Assembly: GCA_002724185.1 (NCBI GenBank)
Contig: PBOB01000084.1
Span: 1-61,359 of the forward strand
DNA length: 61,359 nucleotides
Direction: 5' to 3'
Origin: Acidiferrobacteraceae bacterium
GTDB taxonomy: Bacteria > Pseudomonadota > Gammaproteobacteria > Arenicellales > UBA868
The notes under the pieces are model-generated. The model saw only the letters and a program-made list of their open reading frames with translations. It was not told the DNA's origin and did not search any database. The translations under genes and the position numbers were made by a program. Positions 29,598 to 37,911 of the stretch are shown piece after piece (within the stretch, counting starts at the first letter, position 1; every line of letters begins with the position of its first letter).

Positions 29598-30176
29598 TCA
29601 GCTCCGGCAGTCTGCTTGTGTCCAAAAGATTCGATTAATCTTTGGTAAGTCACGCACCATGCGTGTAATTACGCCAATAGGGAAAGATTCAATATGTCCT
29701 ATTGCTAAAACATAATTGCCGATATTGGTAGAGTTATAGACTCTGATATAGTAGGTCCCTGCTTCGAGCTGCGTTGTTGGTCTGAAATTATTTCCTATTT
29801 CCGGTCCTACCCAATACCATTTTCGGCCAAATTCTTCGAACCATGGCTGCCAGTTATGTGTTGAGCCATCTGCTATGGCTAGTTTATTAAAAGCATCGTC
29901 AAGTAACTCTAATGAAAATATCTTGCCAACTGTGCAATCATCAAGCTTCGGCTTAGTAATTCCTGCATAGAAATCAAAAGACACGTTGCTAAATATTTTG
30001 TAATAGTGCGGCTGACCGACCAGTCGAGAATATATTGCTTTAGAAATCTCCGGCTTCTCAACTACATACGGGCTATTTTTCGTGTGGCTATCTGATATGG
30101 CGAGTACGGGCTGGTGGGCGCCCACCTGTGATATTGGCGTGATGACCAGCAGGAACAGAAGGCGCATTAGCTTCAT
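29598..30176 (-). CDS. Secreted protein of unknown function with PPC-like beta-sandwich
   Basis: 192 residues. Residues 1-20 form a signal peptide (MKLMRLLFLLV... GAHQ). The middle and C-terminal part (GTYYIRVYNSTNIGNYVLAIG) resembles the bacterial pre-peptidase C-terminal beta-sandwich, which usually aids secretion or binding rather than catalysis. A Cys at about 80 and one near the C-terminus could pair in the periplasm. I do not recognise the family. It lies 34 bases upstream of the hydrolase gene on the same strand, so the two may be co-transcribed. Confidence 0.65.
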   Translation of the reverse strand: MKLMRLLFLLVITPISQVGAHQPVLAISDSHTKNSPYVVEKPEISKAIYSRLVGQPHYYKIFSNVSFDFYAGITKPKLDDCTVGKIFSLELLDDAFNKLAIADGSTHNWQPWFEEFGRKWYWVGPEIGNNFRPTTQLEAGTYYIRVYNSTNIGNYVLAIGHIESFPIGVITRMVRDLPKINRIFWTQADCRS

Positions 30177-30368
30177 AACTCGCTATTTTATATAACAGAT
30201 GTGAGAATTGTGTAAAAAGTTCCATATCTCAGCTTAATCGCAGACTATCACACAAGATACACCCAATTTATAATAGCTCTGTTGCTTCTAAATCTTATCT
30301 ACTGCTAATGTAGATGATTTAGTTGATCTGGGCTTAGCTAGGGCAATTTAACGTTATACATAGGTCAA

Positions 30369-31607
30369 ATGGTGCCAACAGAAAATCAAAAAGTGGTAAT
30401 AGTGGGTGGTGGGCAGGCAGCTGCATTTGCTATTAAAGCAATAGGGGCAGCTGATAAAGTGTGCTCTATTACACTGGTCTCAAATGAAGACTCTCTTCCA
30501 TATGATCGACCACCATTGTCGAAGAAATGCATTACCGGAGCAAAATCTTTTGACTCATGCCTGTTTTTTGATGACAAATTTTATCGGGAAAATCAGGTTG
30601 AACTAATTCTAGGTTGTAGGGTAGACGAAATTGACTTCGGCAATCGTTCGTTGAATATCAATAATAGGCGTTCCATTAAATATGACAAACTTTTGATTAC
30701 AACCGGTAGTAGAAATCGGACACTCGAGATAGAGGGCATTGCTCCAGGTGAAATTCTGCAGCTGCGCACTATTGAAGAGAGCAAGACCATCTTAGCTAAA
30801 GTGCAAAGCGAAAGCAGTGTTCTTATTATCGGGGGTGGCTTCATTGGCTTAGAATTGGCGGCATCCTTATCATCGCTTGGAAAAAGTGTGACTGTTGTTG
30901 AGGCTAATTCGCAGTTAATGGGTCGTTCTATTCCTTTTGAAATTGCAAGTGTTATGCAGAGTAGACACGAGTCCGCAGGCGTTAACATTGTCCTTAATTC
31001 AACAGTTGGCAGAGTACATAAAGAGCAGGGCAGCTATACCGCAGAACTTGAAGATGGCCGATCTATAGTATGTGGCCTAATTATTGCTGGTATAGGTGTT
31101 GAGCCAAATGTAAACTTCCTTGAAGAGAGTAGCATTGCTTTGGATAATGGCATTGTTGTGGATGAATTTGGTTCAACATCTATTGACGGTGTCTATGCCG
31201 CGGGAGATGTCGCCAATTTTTATCACCCTCTCTATCAAAGATATATGAGATTGGAGTCGTGGAAGCATGCTCAAGGTCATGGATCTAACACTGGTAAGAG
31301 CCTCATAGGCTCTTCTACCGAGTATAGTGAAATTCCATGGATGTGGTCTGATCAGTACGAATATTCGCTTCAGCTTAGTGGGGTGACAGTTGATTATACG
31401 AATCGAGTTCAGCGGGGGAGGTCAGTGTCTGACGGCATCATATATTTTTATATGCACGGAGATCAGGTTATTGGAGCATGTGGTATCTCAGAAGGACCCA
31501 AAATTGGGCGAGATATTAGAGTGGCTGGCCAACTCGCAAAATCTCGGCTGGGGGTAGATATAGAGCTTCTAGCGGATCCAAATCAGAAGCTCCAGGCATT
31601 ATTGTAA
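30369..31607 (+). CDS. Ferredoxin reductase of the HcaD/BphA4 type
   Basis: 412 residues. FAD motif VIVGGGQAAAFAI, the YDRPPLSKK loop, the NAD(P)H Rossmann motif VLIIGGGFIGLELAASL and the second FAD motif DGVYAAGDVA are in order, followed by the reductase C-terminal domain beginning about WMWSDQYE. Such proteins move electrons from NADH to a [2Fe-2S] ferredoxin that feeds a Rieske oxygenase. Neither partner is encoded in this window. It stands alone between divergent and convergent neighbours. Confidence 0.9.
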   Translation: MVPTENQKVVIVGGGQAAAFAIKAIGAADKVCSITLVSNEDSLPYDRPPLSKKCITGAKSFDSCLFFDDKFYRENQVELILGCRVDEIDFGNRSLNINNRRSIKYDKLLITTGSRNRTLEIEGIAPGEILQLRTIEESKTILAKVQSESSVLIIGGGFIGLELAASLSSLGKSVTVVEANSQLMGRSIPFEIASVMQSRHESAGVNIVLNSTVGRVHKEQGSYTAELEDGRSIVCGLIIAGIGVEPNVNFLEESSIALDNGIVVDEFGSTSIDGVYAAGDVANFYHPLYQRYMRLESWKHAQGHGSNTGKSLIGSSTEYSEIPWMWSDQYEYSLQLSGVTVDYTNRVQRGRSVSDGIIYFYMHGDQVIGACGISEGPKIGRDIRVAGQLAKSRLGVDIELLADPNQKLQALL

Positions 31608-31658
31608 TAATAGATGATGGTCTTTCAGGTAAGCAGTCCTCGTTTCGGCTCTTATTTT

Positions 31659-32519
31659 CTATAGATTTTGTGATATAGATAAAATTCTTTTCATTTCACG
31701 AATTACTGGCTTTTCAATTAGTTTGCCATCAATTACCAGTAAGTCCATACCTCCAGATTCAAAGGCTTCAATAATTTGCTGTGCCCGTCGTACCTCAGAC
31801 TTTGTGGGTGTAAACGCCTCGTTTAATATCGCAATTTGCTTTGGGTGGATAGCGCCTTTACCGCTGAATCCTAATTCCTTCGCAAGTTTTGCTTCCTCTT
31901 TCATGCCGTCTAAGTCGTCGAGGTCAAGATATGGAACATCGATCACATCGATCCCGGCGTTTGCAGCTGCATGGACTACCCGTGATCGGGCATAAAGCAA
32001 AGGATTCCAAGTGGTTTTGCAACGCAGCTCAGCCGCCATGTCAATGCCGCCAAACAACAAAGAATCAATTCGTGCGCTGGCTTGCGCGATTTCGACAGCT
32101 GCTTCGAGACCCGCATTAGTCTCAATGATCAGATGTAAACGAGTATTGTGGTTTGCCTCTGTAAGGAGGCCGTCAAGCCAAATTACCTCGTCTGGCGATA
32201 CAATCTTCGGAATCATTATAGCTGGTGGTGGGTGAGCGGCCTCTAAAATTGCATCAATGTCCTTAATGCCAATAGTACTGCGCGGCGAGTTAATACGAAG
32301 TACTAACTCCACCTCATCGTTTATGGGTCGCGTGGCAAACAGCTGTATTGCTTGTTCTCGGGCAATTGTCTTGTCTTTGGGGGCTACTCCATCTTCAAGC
32401 TCAATACATACGATGTCTGCGCCAGAGGCTACCGCTTTTGGGAATAAATCAGGCTTCAGGGCAGGACAAAATATAAAACTGCGCCGAGCTCTAATATTTG
32501 GGGTTTCTTTTTTTGTCAT
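31659..32519 (-). CDS. CitE-like HpcH/HpaI-family lyase
   Basis: 286 residues of the citrate lyase beta / malyl-CoA lyase superfamily. Motifs for the metal and acyl-CoA sites: ELEDGVAPKDK, RINSPRS, MIPKIVS, IETNAGLEAA, GGIDMAAEL and the C-terminal KGAIHPKQI. The class cleaves or condenses short acyl-CoA with 2-oxo acids. CitD and CitF are absent, so it is not a citrate lyase. It is the last gene of a tight operon, nine bases after the DmdA-type gene. Confidence 0.85.
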   Translation of the reverse strand: MTKKETPNIRARRSFIFCPALKPDLFPKAVASGADIVCIELEDGVAPKDKTIAREQAIQLFATRPINDEVELVLRINSPRSTIGIKDIDAILEAAHPPPAIMIPKIVSPDEVIWLDGLLTEANHNTRLHLIIETNAGLEAAVEIAQASARIDSLLFGGIDMAAELRCKTTWNPLLYARSRVVHAAANAGIDVIDVPYLDLDDLDGMKEEAKLAKELGFSGKGAIHPKQIAILNEAFTPTKSEVRRAQQIIEAFESGGMDLLVIDGKLIEKPVIREMKRILSISQNL

Positions 32520-32528
32520 ATTATAGTG

Positions 32529-33635
32529 CTAGGTCCAAAAGCTATTTTGGACAATTGCTTCTCTCGATCCTTCTTCAGTCTCAACTAGTAATTGCGAACC
32601 TTCTTTCCAAGATTTGCGACCCACCATTCCGATAGCGACATTAATTTTCAAGTCTGGCGACCATGCAGATGATGAAACTTGTCCAACACTATTGCCTAGC
32701 CCATCACTGAGAGGCCAATGTCTAGTTAGCGATGAAAGCGGTGGACCATGAATTTCAATTGGTCGGATTTGCCTGTTTGGACTTTGTTTTTCCAACAGTG
32801 CTTTCGTAGCTAAGCACTCTGTTGCGCTTCCAAGATCGCAGTATCGCCCTAATCCCGCCTCAAATGGGGTGTCGGCGGTAGTAATATCACTACCGTAAGA
32901 CAATAGCCCTGCTTCAATGCGTTCTATATTGTTTGGGCAGCCTGCTCTAACGTCAAACGACTGTCCAGCTTCAAATAAACAATCCCAAAGTGGTTCACCA
33001 TATCCCGATCCTTCAACGTATATTTCAAATCCACCTTGATGCGACCAACCGGATCTTGCAATAACCATCTCTTTATCCTGGAAATGGATTAATCTATGAC
33101 GAAAAAATTTTAGAGTTCTTATTTTATCGCCAAAAACATTGCTTATTAGCGTCTCTGCTAGCGGTCCTTGAATTGCAAGCGGTGATATGTCTGGCTCAAA
33201 CACATGCACATTGAGTCCAAAACCATTCGCAAGCCCCTTAAAATAATACAACATGTCACTATCAGCCAACGAAACCCAAAATCTGTCGCTGGCAAGCCTG
33301 ATGGCTACAGGATCATTAAGCATATAGCCCGATTCGTCTACCATAGGGATATAGTAGCATTGGTCGTTGTGCATAAATTCTAGATTTCTAGGCGTTGTCA
33401 ATTGGAGCAACTTGGCTGCGTCTGGCCCATACAGTTCAACTTGCCTTTCACATGATACATCCCAGATTTGGACTGCTCTTTTGAGATGTGAGTAGTCTTC
33501 TTCCACAGATCGGAAGTAAGACGCTAGCAGCATATGATTATAGACAGTATAAGCCTGCACGCCTGCATTGCTTACCCGTCGAGTAAACGGCGTTCTGCGT
33601 AAACGTATTGATGGAGTTAAGTGGTAAATAGACAT
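32529..33635 (-). CDS. dmdA: DMSP demethylase DmdA (or close DmdA-like GcvT-family methyltransferase)
   Basis: 368 residues from the ATG at 33635. DmdA moves a methyl group from dimethylsulfoniopropionate to tetrahydrofolate, giving 3-methylmercaptopropionate. The whole length carries blocks I associate with marine DmdA proteins rather than with GcvT of the glycine cleavage system: RRTPFTRRV, YTVYNHMLLA, the VEEDYSHLK stretch, VQIWDVSCERQVEL, GPDA, QCYYIPMVDE, LNDPVA, EPDISPLAIQGP, ARSGWSHQGGFEIYVEG, AGCPNNIERIEAGLLSYGSD. It lies in an SDR - dmdA - citE operon with gaps of 10 and 9 bases. DmdB, DmdC and DmdD partners are not next to it. Sub-clade cannot be assigned by eye. Confidence 0.78.
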   Translation of the reverse strand: MSIYHLTPSIRLRRTPFTRRVSNAGVQAYTVYNHMLLASYFRSVEEDYSHLKRAVQIWDVSCERQVELYGPDAAKLLQLTTPRNLEFMHNDQCYYIPMVDESGYMLNDPVAIRLASDRFWVSLADSDMLYYFKGLANGFGLNVHVFEPDISPLAIQGPLAETLISNVFGDKIRTLKFFRHRLIHFQDKEMVIARSGWSHQGGFEIYVEGSGYGEPLWDCLFEAGQSFDVRAGCPNNIERIEAGLLSYGSDITTADTPFEAGLGRYCDLGSATECLATKALLEKQSPNRQIRPIEIHGPPLSSLTRHWPLSDGLGNSVGQVSSSAWSPDLKINVAIGMVGRKSWKEGSQLLVETEEGSREAIVQNSFWT

Positions 33636-33645
33636 AGCATCAATT

Positions 33646-34410
33646 CTATAAGAATTTCGGCTCAGGATGTTCGGTATTGCCATCGATTGCAATTATTTGT
33701 CCACTAACCAAATGCGCGTTATCACTGGCCAGAAATATCGCCATGTTGGCAACATCATCAGCTGTTATTCGCTTGCCGAGGGATGTCCCAGCAAGATATG
33801 CATCTTGTATCTCAACCGGACTTACACCCTTAGCATCTGCTTCTCGTGCAATAACAAGATCGAGGCGATCTCCAACTACACCGCCGGGGCAAATAGCATT
33901 GGCGCGTATGTTATAGGGTCCAAGCTCGATAGCGAGTGTTTTCATGAGCCCAATGATGGCCCATTTGCTTGCAACATAAGGAGCGCGATGCATAAATCCA
34001 TATAAACCAGCAGTTGAGGAAATTAGGATACAAACACCGTTTTGTTGCTGTTTCATTATTGGCGTGACATATTTGGTAAATAGAAATGCTCCATCTAGGT
34101 TTGTCGATAGACATTTTCTCCAATCTGCTAACTCGATTTCTTCTATGGGGGCTGTTGGTCCGGGAATACCCGCATTAGCGCACAAAACGTCAATATGATT
34201 CCAATCTTGCATTAAGTTACAGAAGAGGTTATCTACTGCCGACTCGTCTGATACGTCAAGAAGAAACTTATGCCACTTTGCGGGGCATCGATTTAATGCA
34301 TCATGGTCGATATCGGCAATACACACCTTGTAGCCTTGTGCATCAAATTGGTTAGCAATAGCGCGGCCAATACCTCTGGCTCCAGCAGTGATCAGGGCTG
34401 TTTTTTGCAT
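33646..34410 (-). CDS. Short-chain dehydrogenase/reductase
   Basis: About 254 residues from the ATG at 34410; a TTG at 34416 with a better-placed AAGGAA is an alternative. Classical SDR motifs: TAGARGIGRAI for the cofactor, CANAGIPG, catalytic Ser in ISSTAG and YVASK for Tyr-Lys. Asp following the second strand (CIADID) favours NAD. It is the first gene of the operon with dmdA and citE. Function in that set is unknown; oxidation of a hydroxy acid or alcohol is the usual chemistry. Confidence 0.88.
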   Translation of the reverse strand: MQKTALITAGARGIGRAIANQFDAQGYKVCIADIDHDALNRCPAKWHKFLLDVSDESAVDNLFCNLMQDWNHIDVLCANAGIPGPTAPIEEIELADWRKCLSTNLDGAFLFTKYVTPIMKQQQNGVCILISSTAGLYGFMHRAPYVASKWAIIGLMKTLAIELGPYNIRANAICPGGVVGDRLDLVIAREADAKGVSPVEIQDAYLAGTSLGKRITADDVANMAIFLASDNAHLVSGQIIAIDGNTEHPEPKFL

Positions 34411-34486
34411 AGCCAAAAAATGTTCCTTTCCGAGATTCTATTGTGCAGTGGTGAAAGTAGGTTATATAAAATTGTAGTGAAGCTGG

Positions 34487-34524
34487 GCTATTTTTTGGAG
34501 GGGCAGCAATTGTGAAAAAATAGC
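34487..34524. promoter_or_regulatory. Inverted repeat between the SDR-dmdA operon and dppB
   Basis: GCTATTTTTT (34487-34496) and its exact complement AAAAAATAGC (34515-34524), with an 18-base spacer, centre-to-centre 28 bp. It sits in the 288-base divergent gap about 80 bases before the SDR start and 175 before dppB. It could be an operator serving both directions. As an RNA it could also fold into a hairpin. Confidence 0.4.
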
Positions 34525-34698
34525 TTTCGCGTTATGCTCAAATGCTCTTAAGCTACCAATTATAGGCTGGATGCTAATATTGATTCCATGGGGTTCTTAA
34601 TTTATGCCACTAATGCTTGTATCGAGTTGGTCAACTGAGTTAATTTCTTTGATTTCCAATGAATTATTGGCGGATGTTGCACTTTAGGAAAATATACG

Positions 34699-35655
34699 GT
34701 GCTTAATTTATTGAAAGTTATTGGGCAGCGTATCGCACTGGGTTTAATGACATTATTTGTTGTTTCCTTAATTATCGCATCAATCGTTGAGCTCCTTCCT
34801 GGTGACATTACTCAAGCAATTTTGGGTCAGTCAGCAACGCCAGAGACCGTAGCAGCGTTTCGCGCTGAATTAGGCATCGATCGCCCAGCGCATATACGCT
34901 ATCTAGAGTGGCTAAAGGGTATGGCGACTGGGGATATGGGCAAATCACTTGCCAATAAGCGAGAAATCTCTGATCTTGTAGGAGCACGCTTATCTAATAC
35001 ACTCTTCCTTGGTGGATTCGCAGCTGCGATAGCTGTCCCATTATCACTAATACTAGGGTTGTTAGCCGCGCTCTATCGAAACACCATTTTTGATCGTGGA
35101 GTCAATTTATTTACACTGACATCAATTTCATTCCCAGAATTCTTTGTAGCATATATTCTTATTCTACTTCTAGCAGTAAAAGCAGGCTGGTTTCCTGGAA
35201 TTTCTAATGTCAGCACTGATTTGAATCTTTCAGAAAAATTGTTTCGAACGTTATTGCCTGCTATGACTTTGACTCTTGTAGTTGTTGCTCACATGATGCG
35301 CATGACTCGTGCGGCAATTATTAATCTGTTGGCTAGTGATTATATTGAAATGGCGCGACTTAAAGGCGTTCGACCCATTCGAGTCATTCTTTATCACGCA
35401 CTACCAAACGCATGGGGGCCGATTGTTAATGTCATCGCGCTTAATTTAGCGTACCTCGTGGTTGGAGTTGTTATTGTGGAAGTCGTATTTGTTTATCCAG
35501 GGCTTGGTCAGTTGTTAGTTGATAGCGTGTCTAAGCGAGATGTCCCTGTTGTGCAAGCATGTTCAATGATTTTTGCTGGTGTCTATATCTTGCTTAATCT
35601 AGTAGCCGACATTGTTTCTGTAGTAACCAATCCACGGCTGTTGCATCCGCGTTAA
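34699..35655 (+). CDS. Peptide-type ABC transporter permease, DppB family
   Basis: 318 residues, GTG start with AGGA nine bases upstream. An N-terminal helix, the ELGIDRPAHIRYLEWLKG periplasmic part, and the later transmembrane core with the coupling motif DYIEMARLKGVRPIRVILYHALPNAW are typical of DppB/OppB. It forms a heterodimer with the DppC-like protein encoded eight bases downstream. It faces the SDR-dmdA operon across a divergent promoter. Confidence 0.93.
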   Translation: MLNLLKVIGQRIALGLMTLFVVSLIIASIVELLPGDITQAILGQSATPETVAAFRAELGIDRPAHIRYLEWLKGMATGDMGKSLANKREISDLVGARLSNTLFLGGFAAAIAVPLSLILGLLAALYRNTIFDRGVNLFTLTSISFPEFFVAYILILLLAVKAGWFPGISNVSTDLNLSEKLFRTLLPAMTLTLVVVAHMMRMTRAAIINLLASDYIEMARLKGVRPIRVILYHALPNAWGPIVNVIALNLAYLVVGVVIVEVVFVYPGLGQLLVDSVSKRDVPVVQACSMIFAGVYILLNLVADIVSVVTNPRLLHPR

Positions 35656-35663
35656 CAAAGCTC

Positions 35664-36494
35664 ATGAATCTCTTTAAATCGTTTTTGCTTATACCATTTT
35701 CTGCAAAGGCTGGACTTTCTGTAATTATGATTTACCTATTCGTTGCTATTTTTGCGCCCGTTATCGCTCCGTATAGTGAAACTGAGGTACTAGGAGCTGC
35801 TTACGAGATGTGGTCAGATAAGCATCTATTGGGTACCGATAGTTTGGGGCGTGATATGCTGTCTCGATTAATTTTTGGCGCAAGAAATACAGTTGGGATA
35901 GCATTGGCCGCTGTTGGTCTTGCATTCATCATTGGCGGCTCTACTGGGATGCTTGCTGCAATACTTGGTGGTTGGTACGACATCATTATTAGTCGAGTAG
36001 TTGATGTTGTGATGGCCATTCCGAGTTTGGTTTTTGCTCTTCTTATACTCACTGTGTTGGGTACCTCGATTCCGGTGTTAATTCTAGTGATTGCAGTATT
36101 GGATTGTACCCGTGTCTATAGAATTACCCGTGCAGCAGCGATGAATATTGTGGTTCTTGAGTATGTAGAAGCAGCAAGGCTGAGGGGTGAGGGTTTCTGG
36201 TGGGTTATCCGAAAGGAAATCTTGCCAAATATTATGGCGCCCTTGCTTGCGGAATTTGGATTAAGATTTTGTTTCGTATTTCTATTTATTGCAGCTTTAA
36301 GCTTTCTTGGGCTTGGCATCCAGCCACCCACAGCAGATTGGGGGTCAATGGTGAAAGACAATGCTACATTAATAAATTATGGCGATATAACGCCTCTCTT
36401 ACCTGCAGCAGCTATTGCGATACTCACGGTTGCAGTAAATTTTGTAGTTGATTGGTTATTGCATCGGTCTAGTGGTTTAGTAGATATTGCCTGA
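35664..36494 (+). CDS. Peptide-type ABC transporter permease, DppC family
   Basis: 276 residues. An N-terminal helix is followed by the HLLGTDSLGRDMLSRLIFGAR motif and the EAA-type coupling loop EYVEAARLRGEGFWWVIRKEILPN, both marks of DppC/OppC. Starts eight bases after dppB. No ATPase or binding protein follows, so this pair most likely works with the fused ATPase at 14037 and the Tat-exported binding protein at 23485. Confidence 0.93.
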   Translation: MNLFKSFLLIPFSAKAGLSVIMIYLFVAIFAPVIAPYSETEVLGAAYEMWSDKHLLGTDSLGRDMLSRLIFGARNTVGIALAAVGLAFIIGGSTGMLAAILGGWYDIIISRVVDVVMAIPSLVFALLILTVLGTSIPVLILVIAVLDCTRVYRITRAAAMNIVVLEYVEAARLRGEGFWWVIRKEILPNIMAPLLAEFGLRFCFVFLFIAALSFLGLGIQPPTADWGSMVKDNATLINYGDITPLLPAAAIAILTVAVNFVVDWLLHRSSGLVDIA

Positions 36495-36641
36495 TTATCG
36501 TTGAGCTTCGACTTTATGTGTTGTAGGTAATAGAGTGCGTTAATTTTGCATGATTTTTACATATAGGGATTGCTGACCGTCATCCATGTAAAAGCAGATG
36601 TACAATTAATTTAGAGATTCTAGATTTGTGGTGGCGATTAT

Positions 36642-37886
36642 ATGCGGAAGCAAGAAGATTTCGGTGAAGCGACAAAACAATGGGCAAGCCCCATGCCCAT
36701 CATTTTTGTAGGGTGTCTTATATGCATAGCTGGCTATGGAGCTCGTACTGTGTTCGGTCTGTTTTTGTCGCCGATGACTCTAGAAATAGGTTGGGATCGA
36801 GAGACATATGCGCTTGCAATGGCAATACAAAATCTGGCATGGGGATTGACTACTCCCGTAGCTGGTATGCTCGTAGATCGATATGGTTACACACTGATTG
36901 TTGGAACAGGAGCAATAGTGTATGCGTTAGGAATTTGGGGTATGGCAATTGCAGAATCAGCGTCTATGCTCTATTTGACGGGCGGAGTTTTAGTGGGAGT
37001 TGGCGTTTCGTTTACAGCCTTTACTTTGGTATCAACCGCCATGGCTCGCGTTGTGTCACCTGATAGAAGGTCTCTCGTTTTTGGTTTTGGCACGGCGGCA
37101 ACTTCTATGGGGCAGGTGCTATTTTCTCCAATCACCCAGGGTGTGATAGATGGGTATGGATGGCAGAATGGACTTTTCTTTCTTTCAATCACTACCTTGC
37201 TTATCATTCCGTTGGCTCTGCTTTTGCCATTAAGCCCTGAGGTAAGGGGAGAGAAGGAGCACGGCCAGACGATAAGACAAGCAATCGGAGAAGCAATACA
37301 CCATCGAGGATATTTACTTCTCACTATGGGCTTCTTTGTATGTGGTTTTCACGTTGCTTTTATTGCAATACATTACCCAGCTTATTGCACAGATCTTGGT
37401 TTCAATCCACGTGTTGGCGCTTGGTCTATTGCATTGGTCGGAATCTTTAATATTGTAGGATCGCTGTTAGCTGGTATTTATGGCAGGAAACGGAATAAAA
37501 GTCTTGGGTTGAGCGCTATATATGCTTTACGCGCGGTTGCAATAGTGAGTCTTTTGCTTCTCCCTAAAACTCCCCTAGTTATGTACGGCTTCGCCGCAGT
37601 GATGGGTATTCTATGGCTATCGACAGTGCCACTTACAAATATGATTGTTGCCCATATTTTTGGTGTACGATATCTTGCAACATTATATGGTTTCGTATTT
37701 GTTAGTCACCAGTTAGGGAGTTTTCTTGGAGTGTGGTTAGGTGGAATACTATATGATAAGACTGGTAGTTACGATTTGATGTGGTATTCAGGAGTTATCC
37801 TCGGTGTAGTTGCTGCGTTACTTCATTTGCCTATAAAGGAAAAAGCAGTGTCCCGACTCACCCGGATAGATATCGATAAGGGTTGA
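36642..37886 (+). CDS. Major facilitator superfamily transporter
   Basis: 414 residues with about twelve membrane helices. The MFS loop motif between helices 2 and 3 is seen as GMLVDRYGYTL, and a large loop after helix 6 (SPEVRGEKEHGQTIRQAIGEAI) divides the halves. The general layout resembles monocarboxylate-type MFS carriers. It is followed after 25 bases by the gamma-lyase-type gene and is probably co-transcribed with it. Substrate unknown. Confidence 0.88.
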   Translation: MRKQEDFGEATKQWASPMPIIFVGCLICIAGYGARTVFGLFLSPMTLEIGWDRETYALAMAIQNLAWGLTTPVAGMLVDRYGYTLIVGTGAIVYALGIWGMAIAESASMLYLTGGVLVGVGVSFTAFTLVSTAMARVVSPDRRSLVFGFGTAATSMGQVLFSPITQGVIDGYGWQNGLFFLSITTLLIIPLALLLPLSPEVRGEKEHGQTIRQAIGEAIHHRGYLLLTMGFFVCGFHVAFIAIHYPAYCTDLGFNPRVGAWSIALVGIFNIVGSLLAGIYGRKRNKSLGLSAIYALRAVAIVSLLLLPKTPLVMYGFAAVMGILWLSTVPLTNMIVAHIFGVRYLATLYGFVFVSHQLGSFLGVWLGGILYDKTGSYDLMWYSGVILGVVAALLHLPIKEKAVSRLTRIDIDKG

Positions 37887-37911
37887 TAATTGACATAAGA
37901 GGCAGCTAAAA

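Noticed and set aside
30593..30988. 131-codon minus-strand frame inside the ferredoxin reductase gene
   Set aside because: Opposite strand of a gene with all flavoprotein motifs; no independent evidence.
31659..32519. Citrate lyase beta subunit
   Set aside because: CitD and CitF are not present, and the operon partners do not fit citrate fermentation.
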